DNA from: JBDRDD01 sp043821115 | Lineage (GTDB): Bacteria; CAYTYR01; UBA6262; DAOVJB01 | Length of the DNA stretch: 64,000 nt | NCBI GenBank assembly: GCA_043821115.1 | Contig: JBDRDD010000024.1 | Coordinates: 62,001 to 126,000 of the forward strand | Reading direction: 5' to 3' | In this document: positions 43,769-51,916 of the stretch, in pieces | Position numbering within the stretch: position 1 is the stretch's first letter | Layout of the letters: each line of letters starts with the position of its first letter | Program-made: the position numbers and the translations under genes | The notes under the pieces: model-generated | Told to the model about the DNA's origin: nothing | The model's input: only the letters and a program-made list of their open reading frames with translations | Databases searched by the model: none

Positions 43769-44853
43769 TGAGCGTTGTAAGGGTAGATCTTAAAGAACGA
43801 AGTTACGATATACATGTGGGTGTCAAGCTCGAGTCAACAGGAGAAGCTCTTGAGCAGCAAAAGTTTGATAAAAAGATCATGGTTGTCAGTAATCCCACCG
43901 TGGATTCCCTCTACGGTGAGAAGGTAAAGGGAAGCCTCCAAAAAGCGGGTTTTAGTGTTTTTAGTGCCGAGGTTGCCGAGGGTGAGAAGTACAAGACACA
44001 GGAGGAAGCAAACCGCCTATACGATGAGTGCATGAAGGCTAAGCTTGAAAGGCAATCCGCTATCGTCGCGCTTGGCGGAGGGGTGATAGGGGACCTGACT
44101 GGCTTTGTCGCGGCGACTTTCATGCGGGGAGTGCCCTTTGTACAGGTGCCGACCACACTTCTTGCCCAGGTTGATTCCAGTGTCGGCGGTAAGGTAGCCG
44201 TCAACATGCCAAGCGGCAAGAACATGGTGGGTGTATTCTACCAGCCAAGACTTGTATACATTGATCCAAGTGTGCTTTCTACGCTCCCGATGGAAGAGTT
44301 CAGTGCCGGTATGGCTGAGGTTATAAAATACGGGGTGATATCTGACGGGAAGTTCTTTGATTTCCTTGAAAAGAATATAGATAAAATACTCGCCCTTAAT
44401 GCAGAAAGCCTTGAGAAGGTGATAACAACTTCATGCAGGGCAAAGGCTGATGTGGTTGAGCAGGATGAGAGAGAAAAGGGCTTACGCGCGATACTAAACT
44501 TTGGTCATACGGTTGCTCACGCGCTTGAAACTCTGACGGAATACAAAAGATACCGCCACGGGGAAGCGGTTTCCATAGGTATGGTATGCGCGGCTAGAAT
44601 AGCCGAGCTTTGTGGAATTTGTGATAAAAGTATTGCTCAGAGACTGCAAAAGCTACTAAGCAAAGCGGGATTGCCAGTTACAATTGACAGCTCACTCTCA
44701 CATGAGGGCATTATAGAACTCTTGAAGCATGATAAGAAAGTCAAAGACCAGAAGGTGCGCTTTGTGCTGCCTGAATCAATGGGTAAGGTTGTAATCCGTG
44801 ATGATATTGATGAGAAAAAAGTAAGAGAAGCTCTTAGTTTAATCACTAAGTAA
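43768..44853 (+). CDS. aroB: 3-dehydroquinate synthase
   Basis: A 361-residue NAD- and zinc-dependent enzyme that cyclises DAHP to 3-dehydroquinate. Conserved elements are ALGGGVIGDLTGFVAATFMRG, PTTLLAQVDSSVGGKVAVN with the lysine, and GHTVAHALE with one of the zinc ligands. The metal-binding H-G-E (RHGEAV) follows. It shares one base with aroK. Confidence 0.95.
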   Translation: MSVVRVDLKERSYDIHVGVKLESTGEALEQQKFDKKIMVVSNPTVDSLYGEKVKGSLQKAGFSVFSAEVAEGEKYKTQEEANRLYDECMKAKLERQSAIVALGGGVIGDLTGFVAATFMRGVPFVQVPTTLLAQVDSSVGGKVAVNMPSGKNMVGVFYQPRLVYIDPSVLSTLPMEEFSAGMAEVIKYGVISDGKFFDFLEKNIDKILALNAESLEKVITTSCRAKADVVEQDEREKGLRAILNFGHTVAHALETLTEYKRYRHGEAVSIGMVCAARIAELCGICDKSIAQRLQKLLSKAGLPVTIDSSLSHEGIIELLKHDKKVKDQKVRFVLPESMGKVVIRDDIDEKKVREALSLITK

Positions 44854-44864
44854 AGGAGTTAAAA

Positions 44865-45311
44865 ATGAAAATTCTTATAATCCATGGTCCGAACCTGGAT
44901 CTATTGGGAACAAGAGAGCCGGAGATATACGGTACGCTAACTCTGAAGGAGATAAACGTAAAACTCATGGAACTCGCCCAGAAGCACGATTGTGAGCTTG
45001 ATATTGTACAGTCGGACCATGAGGGGACCATTGTAGAGGAGATAAAAAAGGCCAAGGGCAATATGGATGCGCTGGTGATAAACCCGGCGGCATACACACA
45101 CACGAGTGTGGCTATAAGGGATGTTCTTCTTGCAATCGGTATTCCCGCTGTGGAAGTGCATCTCTCAAATATTTACAAGCGGGAGGAATTCCGTCACAAA
45201 TCTCTTATTGCTCCCGCGGCAGAGGGACAGATTTCCGGTTTCGGAGTGGACAGCTATCTATTGGGTTTAACAGCTGCCATCAACTTGGTGAAAAACACCA
45301 AAAAAGGGTAA
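44865..45311 (+). CDS. aroQ: 3-dehydroquinate dehydratase, type II
   Basis: A 148-residue enzyme of the type II (AroQ) family: IIHGPNLDLLGTREPEIYG at the start, with the catalytic tyrosine in IYG, INPAAYTHTSVAIRD and EVHLSN with the catalytic histidine. It dehydrates 3-dehydroquinate. It closes the shikimate block and, together with the following peptidase, efp, accB and accC, gives the aroQ-pepP-efp-accBC arrangement also seen in Firmicutes. Confidence 0.95.
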   Translation: MKILIIHGPNLDLLGTREPEIYGTLTLKEINVKLMELAQKHDCELDIVQSDHEGTIVEEIKKAKGNMDALVINPAAYTHTSVAIRDVLLAIGIPAVEVHLSNIYKREEFRHKSLIAPAAEGQISGFGVDSYLLGLTAAINLVKNTKKG

Positions 45312-45314
45312 GGC

Positions 45315-46388
45315 GTGAACAGTGCGAGGATAAGGAAGCTTGTATCCTTAATAAAAAAACATAAAATTGATGCTCTTCTTATCACTAATCCGGTAAGTCT
45401 TAGGTATTTTACCGGCTTTGGTGAAGAGGGGTGTCTCGCTTTATTTAAGGCAAACAGCACAATAATACTTGCCTGTTCTAAGATGCTCTACCATCAGGTT
45501 TGCTCTGAGGTGAAGGGTGGACGTGTCAGGGTTGTTTTGCAGAAAAGGCTCGGGGATATTGTAAAAGCAGGGAAAATAAAGTCGCTGGGTTTTGAACAAG
45601 AGTATGTTAGCGTGGGAGCTTTGGGGAGACTTAGAAAGATGATCCCTAGAGCAAGGCTCGTTGGGCTTGATCTTGTAGAGCAAATAAGAACAATAAAGGA
45701 TAAGGTGGAGATAAGGCTTTTGCGTCGCTCGGCACATATAGTTGCCCAGTCATACAGAAGGCTTCTTTCATGGCTGAATTCCGGTGTAAGCGAATTTGAC
45801 CTTGCCCGCAAGGCAAGCGAAGTAATGATAGAAAAAGGTGCAGAAGGCGTATCATTTGATCCTGTTATCGCTTTTGGAAGCCATGGTGCTTTTGCACATC
45901 ATGTGCCTTCTGATAAAAGATTCTCCAAGGGCGCAATTGCCCTTATTGATATGGGATGTACTTATAAAAGATATGCTTCGGATGTTACAAGGACACTTGT
46001 TAAGGGAAAGGGGCCTTCCCGGAAGTTAAAAAGCGGTAGGAATATAACTTACCAGGAAGTGTACAGGATTGTTCTTGCGTCACAGACAGAAGCAATAAAG
46101 AAAATAAAGCCAGGTGTACCTTGCAGGTATGTTGACAAAGTCGCTCGAAATGTGATAGAGGAAGCAGGTCTTGGTGAATACTTCGTGCACTCTACCGGCC
46201 ACGGCATAGGAATGAGTGTACACGAGAGACCGTCTCTTGCTCCGAAGAGTAAAGACGTTCTTTTAGAGAATATGGTTGTAACCGTTGAGCCCGGGGTCTA
46301 TATCCCCGGGTGGGGCGGTGTACGGATAGAGGATATGGTCCTGGTCACAAAAAGGGGCCATAAGGTTTTAAGCGAAATACCTAAATGA
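45315..46388 (+). CDS. Xaa-Pro aminopeptidase-like M24 metallopeptidase
   Basis: A 357-residue protein with an N-terminal creatinase-like domain and a C-terminal pita-bread domain. Metal ligands are visible in LIDMGCTYKRYASDVTRT (two aspartates), STGHGIGMSVHE (histidine), VEPGVYIPGWGG and RIEDMV (glutamates). It removes N-terminal residues before proline. GTG 45315 follows a weak AAGG, four bases after aroQ. This gene commonly precedes efp, the proline-stalling translation factor, in many bacteria. Confidence 0.9.
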   Translation: MNSARIRKLVSLIKKHKIDALLITNPVSLRYFTGFGEEGCLALFKANSTIILACSKMLYHQVCSEVKGGRVRVVLQKRLGDIVKAGKIKSLGFEQEYVSVGALGRLRKMIPRARLVGLDLVEQIRTIKDKVEIRLLRRSAHIVAQSYRRLLSWLNSGVSEFDLARKASEVMIEKGAEGVSFDPVIAFGSHGAFAHHVPSDKRFSKGAIALIDMGCTYKRYASDVTRTLVKGKGPSRKLKSGRNITYQEVYRIVLASQTEAIKKIKPGVPCRYVDKVARNVIEEAGLGEYFVHSTGHGIGMSVHERPSLAPKSKDVLLENMVVTVEPGVYIPGWGGVRIEDMVLVTKRGHKVLSEIPK

Positions 46389-46417
46389 GAACATGAACAG
46401 GAGGAAAAAACTAGAAC

Positions 46418-46975
46418 ATGATTTCAACTGCAGATTTTAGAAACGGCATGAGCATTGAATTAGAAGGAGATTTGTATTCTATTGTAGAATTTCAGCACCA
46501 CAAGCCCGGCAAAGGCGGTGCGGTGGTGAGGACAAAACTTAAGAATTTCAAGACCGGCGCTATCATGAACAAGACATTCAGGGCAGGCGAAAAAGTGGAG
46601 CAAGCCATTATAGAGAAAGAAAAGAAGCAATATCTGTACAATTCCGGAGACACATACTATTTTATGGATCTCCAAACATATGAGCAGGTCCCGCTTGACG
46701 TGAAACTCTTGGGGGACAGCATGAAATTCCTGAAAGAAAATATGGAGATAGAAATACTCGTACACAACGCTTCCGTCATAGGGGCGGAACTGCCGACTTT
46801 CGTTGACTTGAAAGTGACATATACCGAACCCGGTCTGCGCGGTGACAGGGTCTCAAACGCGAGTAAACCCGCGACACTTGAGACAGGAACACAGATACAG
46901 GTTCCTCTTTTTGTAGAAATAGGCGATTTAATACGCATTGACACAAGAACAGGAGAATACAGTCAGAGAGCATAA
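46418..46975 (+). CDS. efp: Translation elongation factor P
   Basis: A 185-residue factor that relieves ribosome stalling at polyproline. It has the three beta-barrel layout, with the tip loop KPGKGGAVVRTK, where the lysine may be modified, and GDRVSNASKPATLETG before the RIDTRTGEY C-terminus. AGGAGG lies 13 bases before ATG 46418, which is farther than usual. The adjacent gene to the left is a proline-specific peptidase. Confidence 0.96.
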   Translation: MISTADFRNGMSIELEGDLYSIVEFQHHKPGKGGAVVRTKLKNFKTGAIMNKTFRAGEKVEQAIIEKEKKQYLYNSGDTYYFMDLQTYEQVPLDVKLLGDSMKFLKENMEIEILVHNASVIGAELPTFVDLKVTYTEPGLRGDRVSNASKPATLETGTQIQVPLFVEIGDLIRIDTRTGEYSQRA

Positions 46976-46997
46976 CCGCAAGTTATAGGAGGTAATT

Positions 46998-47486
46998 ATG
47001 GAACCCAAGGACATCAGAAAATTTATTGACCTAATTGAAGGGACCGACATCATTGAGCTGCTTTGGGAGAAAGACGGTGTGAAGATAGGGCTTAAGAAAG
47101 GTTCTGCACCGGAGTTGAGCGAGACAGCTGTGGAGAGTTCTTCCGGGACTCAGAAAAAGAGCACAAAGTCCTCAGACGGTACCGGCACGCAGGTGCCGAG
47201 CATACAGGAAGAGCATACGGAAGCGCTAAGCAAGGGGAGAATATCTATAAAGGCGTCTATAGTAGGAAGTTTCTTCCGTTCAACGTCTGCGGATTCATCG
47301 CCTTTTGTTGAGGAAGGTTCTATCATAAAGAAAGGCCAGAAGATATGTGTGATAGAGGCGATGAAAGTCATGAAGGAAATTACCGCCACGGTAAGCGGAA
47401 AGATAGTAAAAATCCTGGTTGAAGACGGAAGTCGCGTGGAATACGGTCAGGATATGTTCCTGGTTGATACCAAGGCAAAAAAATAA
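46998..47486 (+). CDS. accB: Biotin carboxyl carrier protein of acetyl-CoA carboxylase
   Basis: A 162-residue protein with the biotin attachment site E-A-M-K-V-M, where K123 is biotinylated. The N-terminal helix is followed by a Ser/Thr/Gly-rich linker. It carries CO2 between biotin carboxylase (accC, next gene) and the carboxyltransferase, starting fatty-acid synthesis. Confidence 0.95.
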   Translation: MEPKDIRKFIDLIEGTDIIELLWEKDGVKIGLKKGSAPELSETAVESSSGTQKKSTKSSDGTGTQVPSIQEEHTEALSKGRISIKASIVGSFFRSTSADSSPFVEEGSIIKKGQKICVIEAMKVMKEITATVSGKIVKILVEDGSRVEYGQDMFLVDTKAKK

Positions 47487-47501
47487 TAAGAGGGGTGTTT
47501 C

Positions 47502-48851
47502 ATGTTCAAAAAAATACTAATAGCAAACAGAGCAGAGATAGCCCTGCGAGTAATAAGGGCTTGCAAGGAAATGGGTATACTCACCGTGGCTATTCACTCA
47601 GAGGCGGACAAAGACTGTCTTCATGTGAAGAACGCTGATGAGAGCATATGCATAGGGCCTGCCGAGTCAAACGCCAGTTATCTCAATATCCCTAATATAA
47701 TAAGCGCGGCCGAGGTCTCAGGAGCTGATGCCATTCATCCGGGATACGGTTTTCTTGCCGAGAACGCTTACTTCGCCGAGGTATGCGAGTCCTGTGGTAT
47801 CAAGTTCATAGGTCCTTCCAAGGATGTCATAGTCAAGATGGGGGATAAATCCCAGGCCAGGAAGACCATGAGAAAAGCCGGAGTTCCCATCATACCGGGA
47901 AGCGAAGGGATTGTTTCTAAAATCGAGGACGCCGTAAAAATCTGCAAGAAGATAAAATACCCAGTCGTCGTAAAAGCTTCCGCGGGCGGTGGTGGTAAAG
48001 GTATGCGCATAGTGCAGAACGAAGAGGCTCTTGAGAACGCTATGCTAACCGCCCAGGCAGAAGCAAAAGCGGCCTTCGGTAAAGCCGATTTATACATTGA
48101 GAAATTCATAGAAGAACCAAGACATATAGAATTCCAGATCATGGCTGATGTCAAAGGTAATATCATATACCTTCCAGAGAGGGACTGTTCCATACAGAGG
48201 CGTCACCAGAAACTGCTCGAGGAATCCCCCTCTCCTTCGGTAAGCACCAAACTCAGGAAGCGTATGGGCAAGGCTGCATGCAAGGTTGCAAAGGCGGTCA
48301 AGTATGTTACCGTGGGCACGGTAGAGTTTCTCGTGGACAAGAAAGGCGACTTCTATTTCATGGAGATGAATACCAGGATACAGGTAGAGCATCCGGTCAC
48401 GGAACTCGTGACAGGAATAGACCTCGTCAAGGAACAGATACGCCTTGCTGCCGGAGGTAAAATCGATATTGACCAGGATGACATTAAAATAAGGGGGCAT
48501 GCACTTGAGTGCAGGATAAACGCTGAAGATCCGAACAAGGATTTTATTCCCATACCCGGAGTAGTAACCCAGTTCATAGCGCCTGGTGGTTTCGGGGTCA
48601 GGGTTGATTCGCATCTCTACGCTGGATATGAAATCCCCACCTATTATGACTCGCTCATTGCAAAACTAATAACGTTCGGTAGGAATCGTCAGGAATCCAT
48701 AGAGCATATGCAGCGCGCTCTCGGGGAATTCGTTATAGAGGGGATAAAGACAACCATACCATTCCACCAGAGGGTGCTTAATAATGCCTTTTTTAGAAAG
48801 GGGGAAGTGTATACAAACTTCATACAGAAAAGGCTTCTGGGAGAAAAATAA
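47502..48851 (+). CDS. accC: Biotin carboxylase of acetyl-CoA carboxylase
   Basis: A 449-residue ATP-grasp enzyme. ANRAEIALRVIRACKEMGI at the start, HPGYGFLAENA, the ATP loop ASAGGGGKGMR and the biotin/bicarbonate region EMNTRIQVEHPVTE are standard. It carboxylates biotin on the AccB protein. It lies 15 bases after accB. The carboxyltransferase subunits are not in this window. Confidence 0.97.
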   Translation: MFKKILIANRAEIALRVIRACKEMGILTVAIHSEADKDCLHVKNADESICIGPAESNASYLNIPNIISAAEVSGADAIHPGYGFLAENAYFAEVCESCGIKFIGPSKDVIVKMGDKSQARKTMRKAGVPIIPGSEGIVSKIEDAVKICKKIKYPVVVKASAGGGGKGMRIVQNEEALENAMLTAQAEAKAAFGKADLYIEKFIEEPRHIEFQIMADVKGNIIYLPERDCSIQRRHQKLLEESPSPSVSTKLRKRMGKAACKVAKAVKYVTVGTVEFLVDKKGDFYFMEMNTRIQVEHPVTELVTGIDLVKEQIRLAAGGKIDIDQDDIKIRGHALECRINAEDPNKDFIPIPGVVTQFIAPGGFGVRVDSHLYAGYEIPTYYDSLIAKLITFGRNRQESIEHMQRALGEFVIEGIKTTIPFHQRVLNNAFFRKGEVYTNFIQKRLLGEK

Positions 48852-48866
48852 CAAGGAGAATAAATA

Positions 48867-49433
48867 ATGAGGGATTTTATAAAAGAATGCCTTAAAGAAA
48901 ATATAAACACAACCAAGCTGCTTGCCTCAAAGAAGATTCACGAGATCAAGAAGATATCAAAAGCAATTATAAAGGCATATAAGAGGAAAAGAAAAGTCGT
49001 TTTCTTCGGCAACGGTGGAAGCGCTGCAGACGCCCAGCATCTTGCTGCAGAATTCGTCTGCAGGTTCAAGAAAAACAGGAGTGCCTTAAACGCCATTGCT
49101 CTTACTGTCAACACATCAATCTTAACGGCAATAGGCAATGATTTTGAATACAAGGACATATTCTCGCGTCAGGTTGAGGCCATAGTGCAAAAAGGGGATG
49201 TAGTTGTCGGGATAAGCACAAGCGGTACATCTCCCAATGTGATAGAGGCCATAAAGAAGGCAAAAGAAATGGGTGCCGTAACAGTAGGCTTTACAAAGCA
49301 GGGAACGCTTCTTGCTGATGAGGCGGATATAGCACTCGATGTTCCAAGCGATGATACCCCGCGCATCCAGGAAGCTCATATTACTGTCGGGCATATAATA
49401 TGCGCCATAGTGGAGAACGAACTGTTTGCCTGA
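48867..49433 (+). CDS. gmhA: Phosphoheptose (sedoheptulose 7-phosphate) isomerase
   Basis: A 188-residue SIS-domain protein with GNGGSAADAQHLAAEFVCRF and ISTSGTSPNVIEAIKKAKE, the signature segments of GmhA. It converts sedoheptulose 7-phosphate to D-glycero-D-manno-heptose 7-phosphate, the first step of heptose supply for lipopolysaccharide or surface glycans. The next gene encodes a later step of the same route. Confidence 0.92.
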   Translation: MRDFIKECLKENINTTKLLASKKIHEIKKISKAIIKAYKRKRKVVFFGNGGSAADAQHLAAEFVCRFKKNRSALNAIALTVNTSILTAIGNDFEYKDIFSRQVEAIVQKGDVVVGISTSGTSPNVIEAIKKAKEMGAVTVGFTKQGTLLADEADIALDVPSDDTPRIQEAHITVGHIICAIVENELFA

Positions 49434-49448
49434 GAAAAAGAGTGAGTC

Positions 49449-49928
49449 ATGGAAAACAAAAAGGTTCAACAATTAGAAAATATGCAAAAGATAGTTAAAG
49501 AGCTAAAACAACAGGGGAAGAAAGTAATATTTACAAACGGGTGTTTTGATCTTCTCCACGTCGGGCATGTGCGTTATCTAAAGGAAGCCAAATCACACGG
49601 GGATGTAATGATTGTAGGTATTAACAGTGATGATTCGGTGCGCAAGATAAAAGGTGAGAAAAGGCCTATAGTCCCTGCGGTGGAGAGGCTCGAGATACTA
49701 GCTGAACTTGAGTGCATAGATTACCTGGTCGTTTTCTCGCAGACCACCCCCGAGGATGTTATAAAAAAGATTGCGCCTGATGTACTGGTGAAGGGTTCAG
49801 ATTACGAGGTGCATGAGGTTGTAGGAAGGGATTTTGTTGAAGCAGCAGGGGGTAAGGTGATTCTTGTTCCTCTTGTAAGGGACAGGTCTACTACCCGCCT
49901 TATCAAGAAAATCAAGGAGGGAGTATGA
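49449..49928 (+). CDS. rfaE2: D-glycero-beta-D-manno-heptose 1-phosphate adenylyltransferase
   Basis: A 159-residue nucleotidyltransferase with TNGCFDLLHVGHVRYL, where HVGH is the HxGH motif, VKGSDYEVHEVVG and the LVRDRSTTRLI tail typical of the HldE C-terminal domain as a separate protein. It makes ADP-heptose from heptose 1-phosphate. The kinase (HldE N-domain) and phosphatase are not adjacent. Its last codons overlap the next gene (ATGA). Confidence 0.92.
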   Translation: MENKKVQQLENMQKIVKELKQQGKKVIFTNGCFDLLHVGHVRYLKEAKSHGDVMIVGINSDDSVRKIKGEKRPIVPAVERLEILAELECIDYLVVFSQTTPEDVIKKIAPDVLVKGSDYEVHEVVGRDFVEAAGGKVILVPLVRDRSTTRLIKKIKEGV

Positions 49929-50839
49929 AGTGCCCAAAATGCGGTTATGAGAATAAAAGTAGTATCGGAGCCTGTTTGATGTGCTATGCGATGCTCAAAA
50001 CTTCCGGTGAAGAAGCATCTAAACCTTCACCTCCTCCAAAGCCTAAGGCAGAAAAGCCTAAACCACCTCCACCTGAACCAGAGCCGGAAGTGATTGAACT
50101 TGAGCCTATACCTGAACCACCAGTTGCTCCTGTGGAAGAGATAAAGCTTGAGCCGACACCTCCTCCACCTGAACCAAAAAAGGAGGCACTTGTTCCTCCC
50201 CCACCACCTCTGAAACCCTCACTGGAGGATAAGGCAAAACATGAGGCAAAACCGTTAAGCAAAGATAAGAAGCATGGTTTATTAGGTCGTTGGTGGACTA
50301 CTCTATGGGCGGTGCTGAAATCACCTAAGTCATTCTTTGACTCAATGCCAAGGGGTGAAGGTCTTGCTAAACCGTTTGTCTTTATTTTGATAAACATGAT
50401 TATTGCTGGAATTGGATTTTTCCTGCTCTTCATGCTAGGCAGTAAGATGCAGCCGAATATGCATATTCCTGCTCTTTCCGGTATATTTATGTTACTAGGT
50501 CTTGTTGTGTTTGTTATAATTTTTGGTATCCTGTCAGTCACCTTTTTCATACAGGCAGCGGTTATAAACATATGTGCAAAGTTGCTTATGGGGACTGGTA
50601 ATTTCGAAGATACATTTGACGTTGTTGCATACAGCAGTGCAGTAAATGTTTTTAACTGGATTCCTTTCGTTAACATTCTAATGGGGCTTTACGGTGCATA
50701 CATACTCATAGTGGGCTTAAAGAAAGTCCATAATTTTTCAACAGGTAAGGTGACGCTGGCTCTTCTGATGCCCTTGTTACTTGGTGTGGCACTTGCTATT
50801 ATTTTTGTGATTCTGGGGAGTTTTCTTGGCTCCTGCTAA
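49925..50839 (+). CDS. Zinc-ribbon, proline-rich, Yip1-like membrane protein
   Basis: A 304-residue protein in three parts. An N-terminal zinc ribbon has C3, C6, C17 and C20. Residues 35-120 are rich in proline, glutamate and lysine (PPPPEPEPE, PEPPVAP). The rest holds about five transmembrane helices similar to the Yip1 fold of bacterial DUF1282/YIP1 proteins. A conserved motif, SPKSFFDSM, precedes the first helix. The function is unknown; transport or membrane organisation is the usual guess. It overlaps the heptose gene by four bases. Confidence 0.72.
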   Translation: MKCPKCGYENKSSIGACLMCYAMLKTSGEEASKPSPPPKPKAEKPKPPPPEPEPEVIELEPIPEPPVAPVEEIKLEPTPPPPEPKKEALVPPPPPLKPSLEDKAKHEAKPLSKDKKHGLLGRWWTTLWAVLKSPKSFFDSMPRGEGLAKPFVFILINMIIAGIGFFLLFMLGSKMQPNMHIPALSGIFMLLGLVVFVIIFGILSVTFFIQAAVINICAKLLMGTGNFEDTFDVVAYSSAVNVFNWIPFVNILMGLYGAYILIVGLKKVHNFSTGKVTLALLMPLLLGVALAIIFVILGSFLGSC

Positions 50840-50867
50840 CTTATGAATCTGTCGGGGTTGACTGAAG

Positions 50868-51269
50868 TTGAAGAACCTAAAGGTTTACCGTATTATTGAT
50901 GCCAACCTTAACCGTGCGCGTGAGGGATTACGGGTTATTGAGGATGGTGCACGGTTTCTTTTTAATGATAAAACAATAACATCTAAAATAACAAAGCTAA
51001 GGCACTCGCTGGAATCCGTGACCAGAAAGATATATCCTGAGCTTATCGCAGCTCGTGATTCCGTGCGCGACGTGAGAGGTTCCCAGAAAGAAGAGAAGAG
51101 AAAAGACCTTAAAGGTGTTTTCGCATCGAACTTCAGAAGGGTTGAGGAAGCAATGAGGGTGCTTGAAGAATACTCGAAGCTTGTCTCAAAAGATGCCGGA
51201 CACAAGTTCAAGAAGATAAGATTTTCACTATATATTATTGAGAAGCAATTGATGAGAAAGCTGTCGTAA
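50868..51269 (+). CDS. thiD2: ThiD2-type hydroxymethylpyrimidine phosphate kinase
   Basis: A 133-residue protein with RIIDANLNRAREGLRVIED near the start and SNFRRVEEAMRVLEEYSKL in the middle. These are the hallmark of the ThiD2 domain, a non-canonical HMP-P kinase usually found fused to the N-terminus of ThiE. Here it is a separate gene sharing one base with thiE, so the fusion is split or ancestral. TTG 50868 is the likely start, after GGGG at 50854. The alternative is an unrelated helical protein, but the motif and neighbour make ThiD2 the best reading. Confidence 0.82.
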   Translation: MKNLKVYRIIDANLNRAREGLRVIEDGARFLFNDKTITSKITKLRHSLESVTRKIYPELIAARDSVRDVRGSQKEEKRKDLKGVFASNFRRVEEAMRVLEEYSKLVSKDAGHKFKKIRFSLYIIEKQLMRKLS

Positions 51270-51916
51270 TGAGAGATTTTAATCTTTACGCAATAACATG
51301 TTTTAGAAAAGACAAGGGTTTTGTGGAGCAATTACGCCTTGCCATAAAAGGCGGAGCCGATATAGTGCAGCTACGAGCCTCCGGCATTACAGATAAAGAA
51401 TTTATTAAGGCCGCAAAGAAGATAAAAACTCTGGCAGTGAAAAACCGTGTGCTCTTTATCATAAACAATCGTGTTGATATAGCGTTCCTTGTTGGGGCGG
51501 ACGGTGTTCATTTGGGACAGGACGACATGAGCGTTACTGAGGCCAGGGAAATTTCTGGTGCAAGAAAAAAAATTCTTATAGGTGTCTCGACACACAGCAT
51601 GAAGCAGGCTATAAAGGGTGAAAAAGAAGGAGCTGATTATATCAGTGTGGGACCTGTTTTTTCCACTGTGACAAAGCCGGACTACAAACCCGTAGGTCTG
51701 GGATTGGTCGCAAAAGTCAAGGGTAAGATAAAGGTTCCCTTCGTAGCTATAGGGGGAATAAACAAAGGCAATCTTAAAGCAGTACTTAAAGCAGGAGCAA
51801 CAAGAATAGCAGTGGTGCGGGAGATCTGCGGGGCAGAAGACATCACCGGGGCAGCAAGACAGGTAAAACAGTATCTTTTAGGTTCACTAGATAATTCAAA
51901 CAGGAGACGTAGATGA
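51269..51916 (+). CDS. thiE: Thiamine-phosphate synthase
   Basis: A 215-residue TIM-barrel enzyme joining HMP-PP and thiazole phosphate. VQLRASGITDKEF, NRVDIAFLVGADGVHLGQDD and VGPVFSTVTKP contain the pyrophosphate and pyrimidine binding residues, and AIGGINKGN lies in the C-terminal phosphate loop. It is the second gene of the thiD2-thiE-thiC run. Confidence 0.93.
   Translation: MRDFNLYAITCFRKDKGFVEQLRLAIKGGADIVQLRASGITDKEFIKAAKKIKTLAVKNRVLFIINNRVDIAFLVGADGVHLGQDDMSVTEAREISGARKKILIGVSTHSMKQAIKGEKEGADYISVGPVFSTVTKPDYKPVGLGLVAKVKGKIKVPFVAIGGINKGNLKAVLKAGATRIAVVREICGAEDITGAARQVKQYLLGSLDNSNRRRR

Noticed and set aside
49984..50676. Minus-strand open frame of 230 codons, glycine-rich
   Set aside because: It is the complement of the proline-rich and membrane part of the Yip1-like gene; its Gly/Ser repeats are simply the mirror of the proline codons.
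50840..50867. TPP riboswitch ahead of the thiamine genes
   Set aside because: The 28-base gap is too short, and no CTGAGA-type element is seen there or inside the end of the preceding gene.
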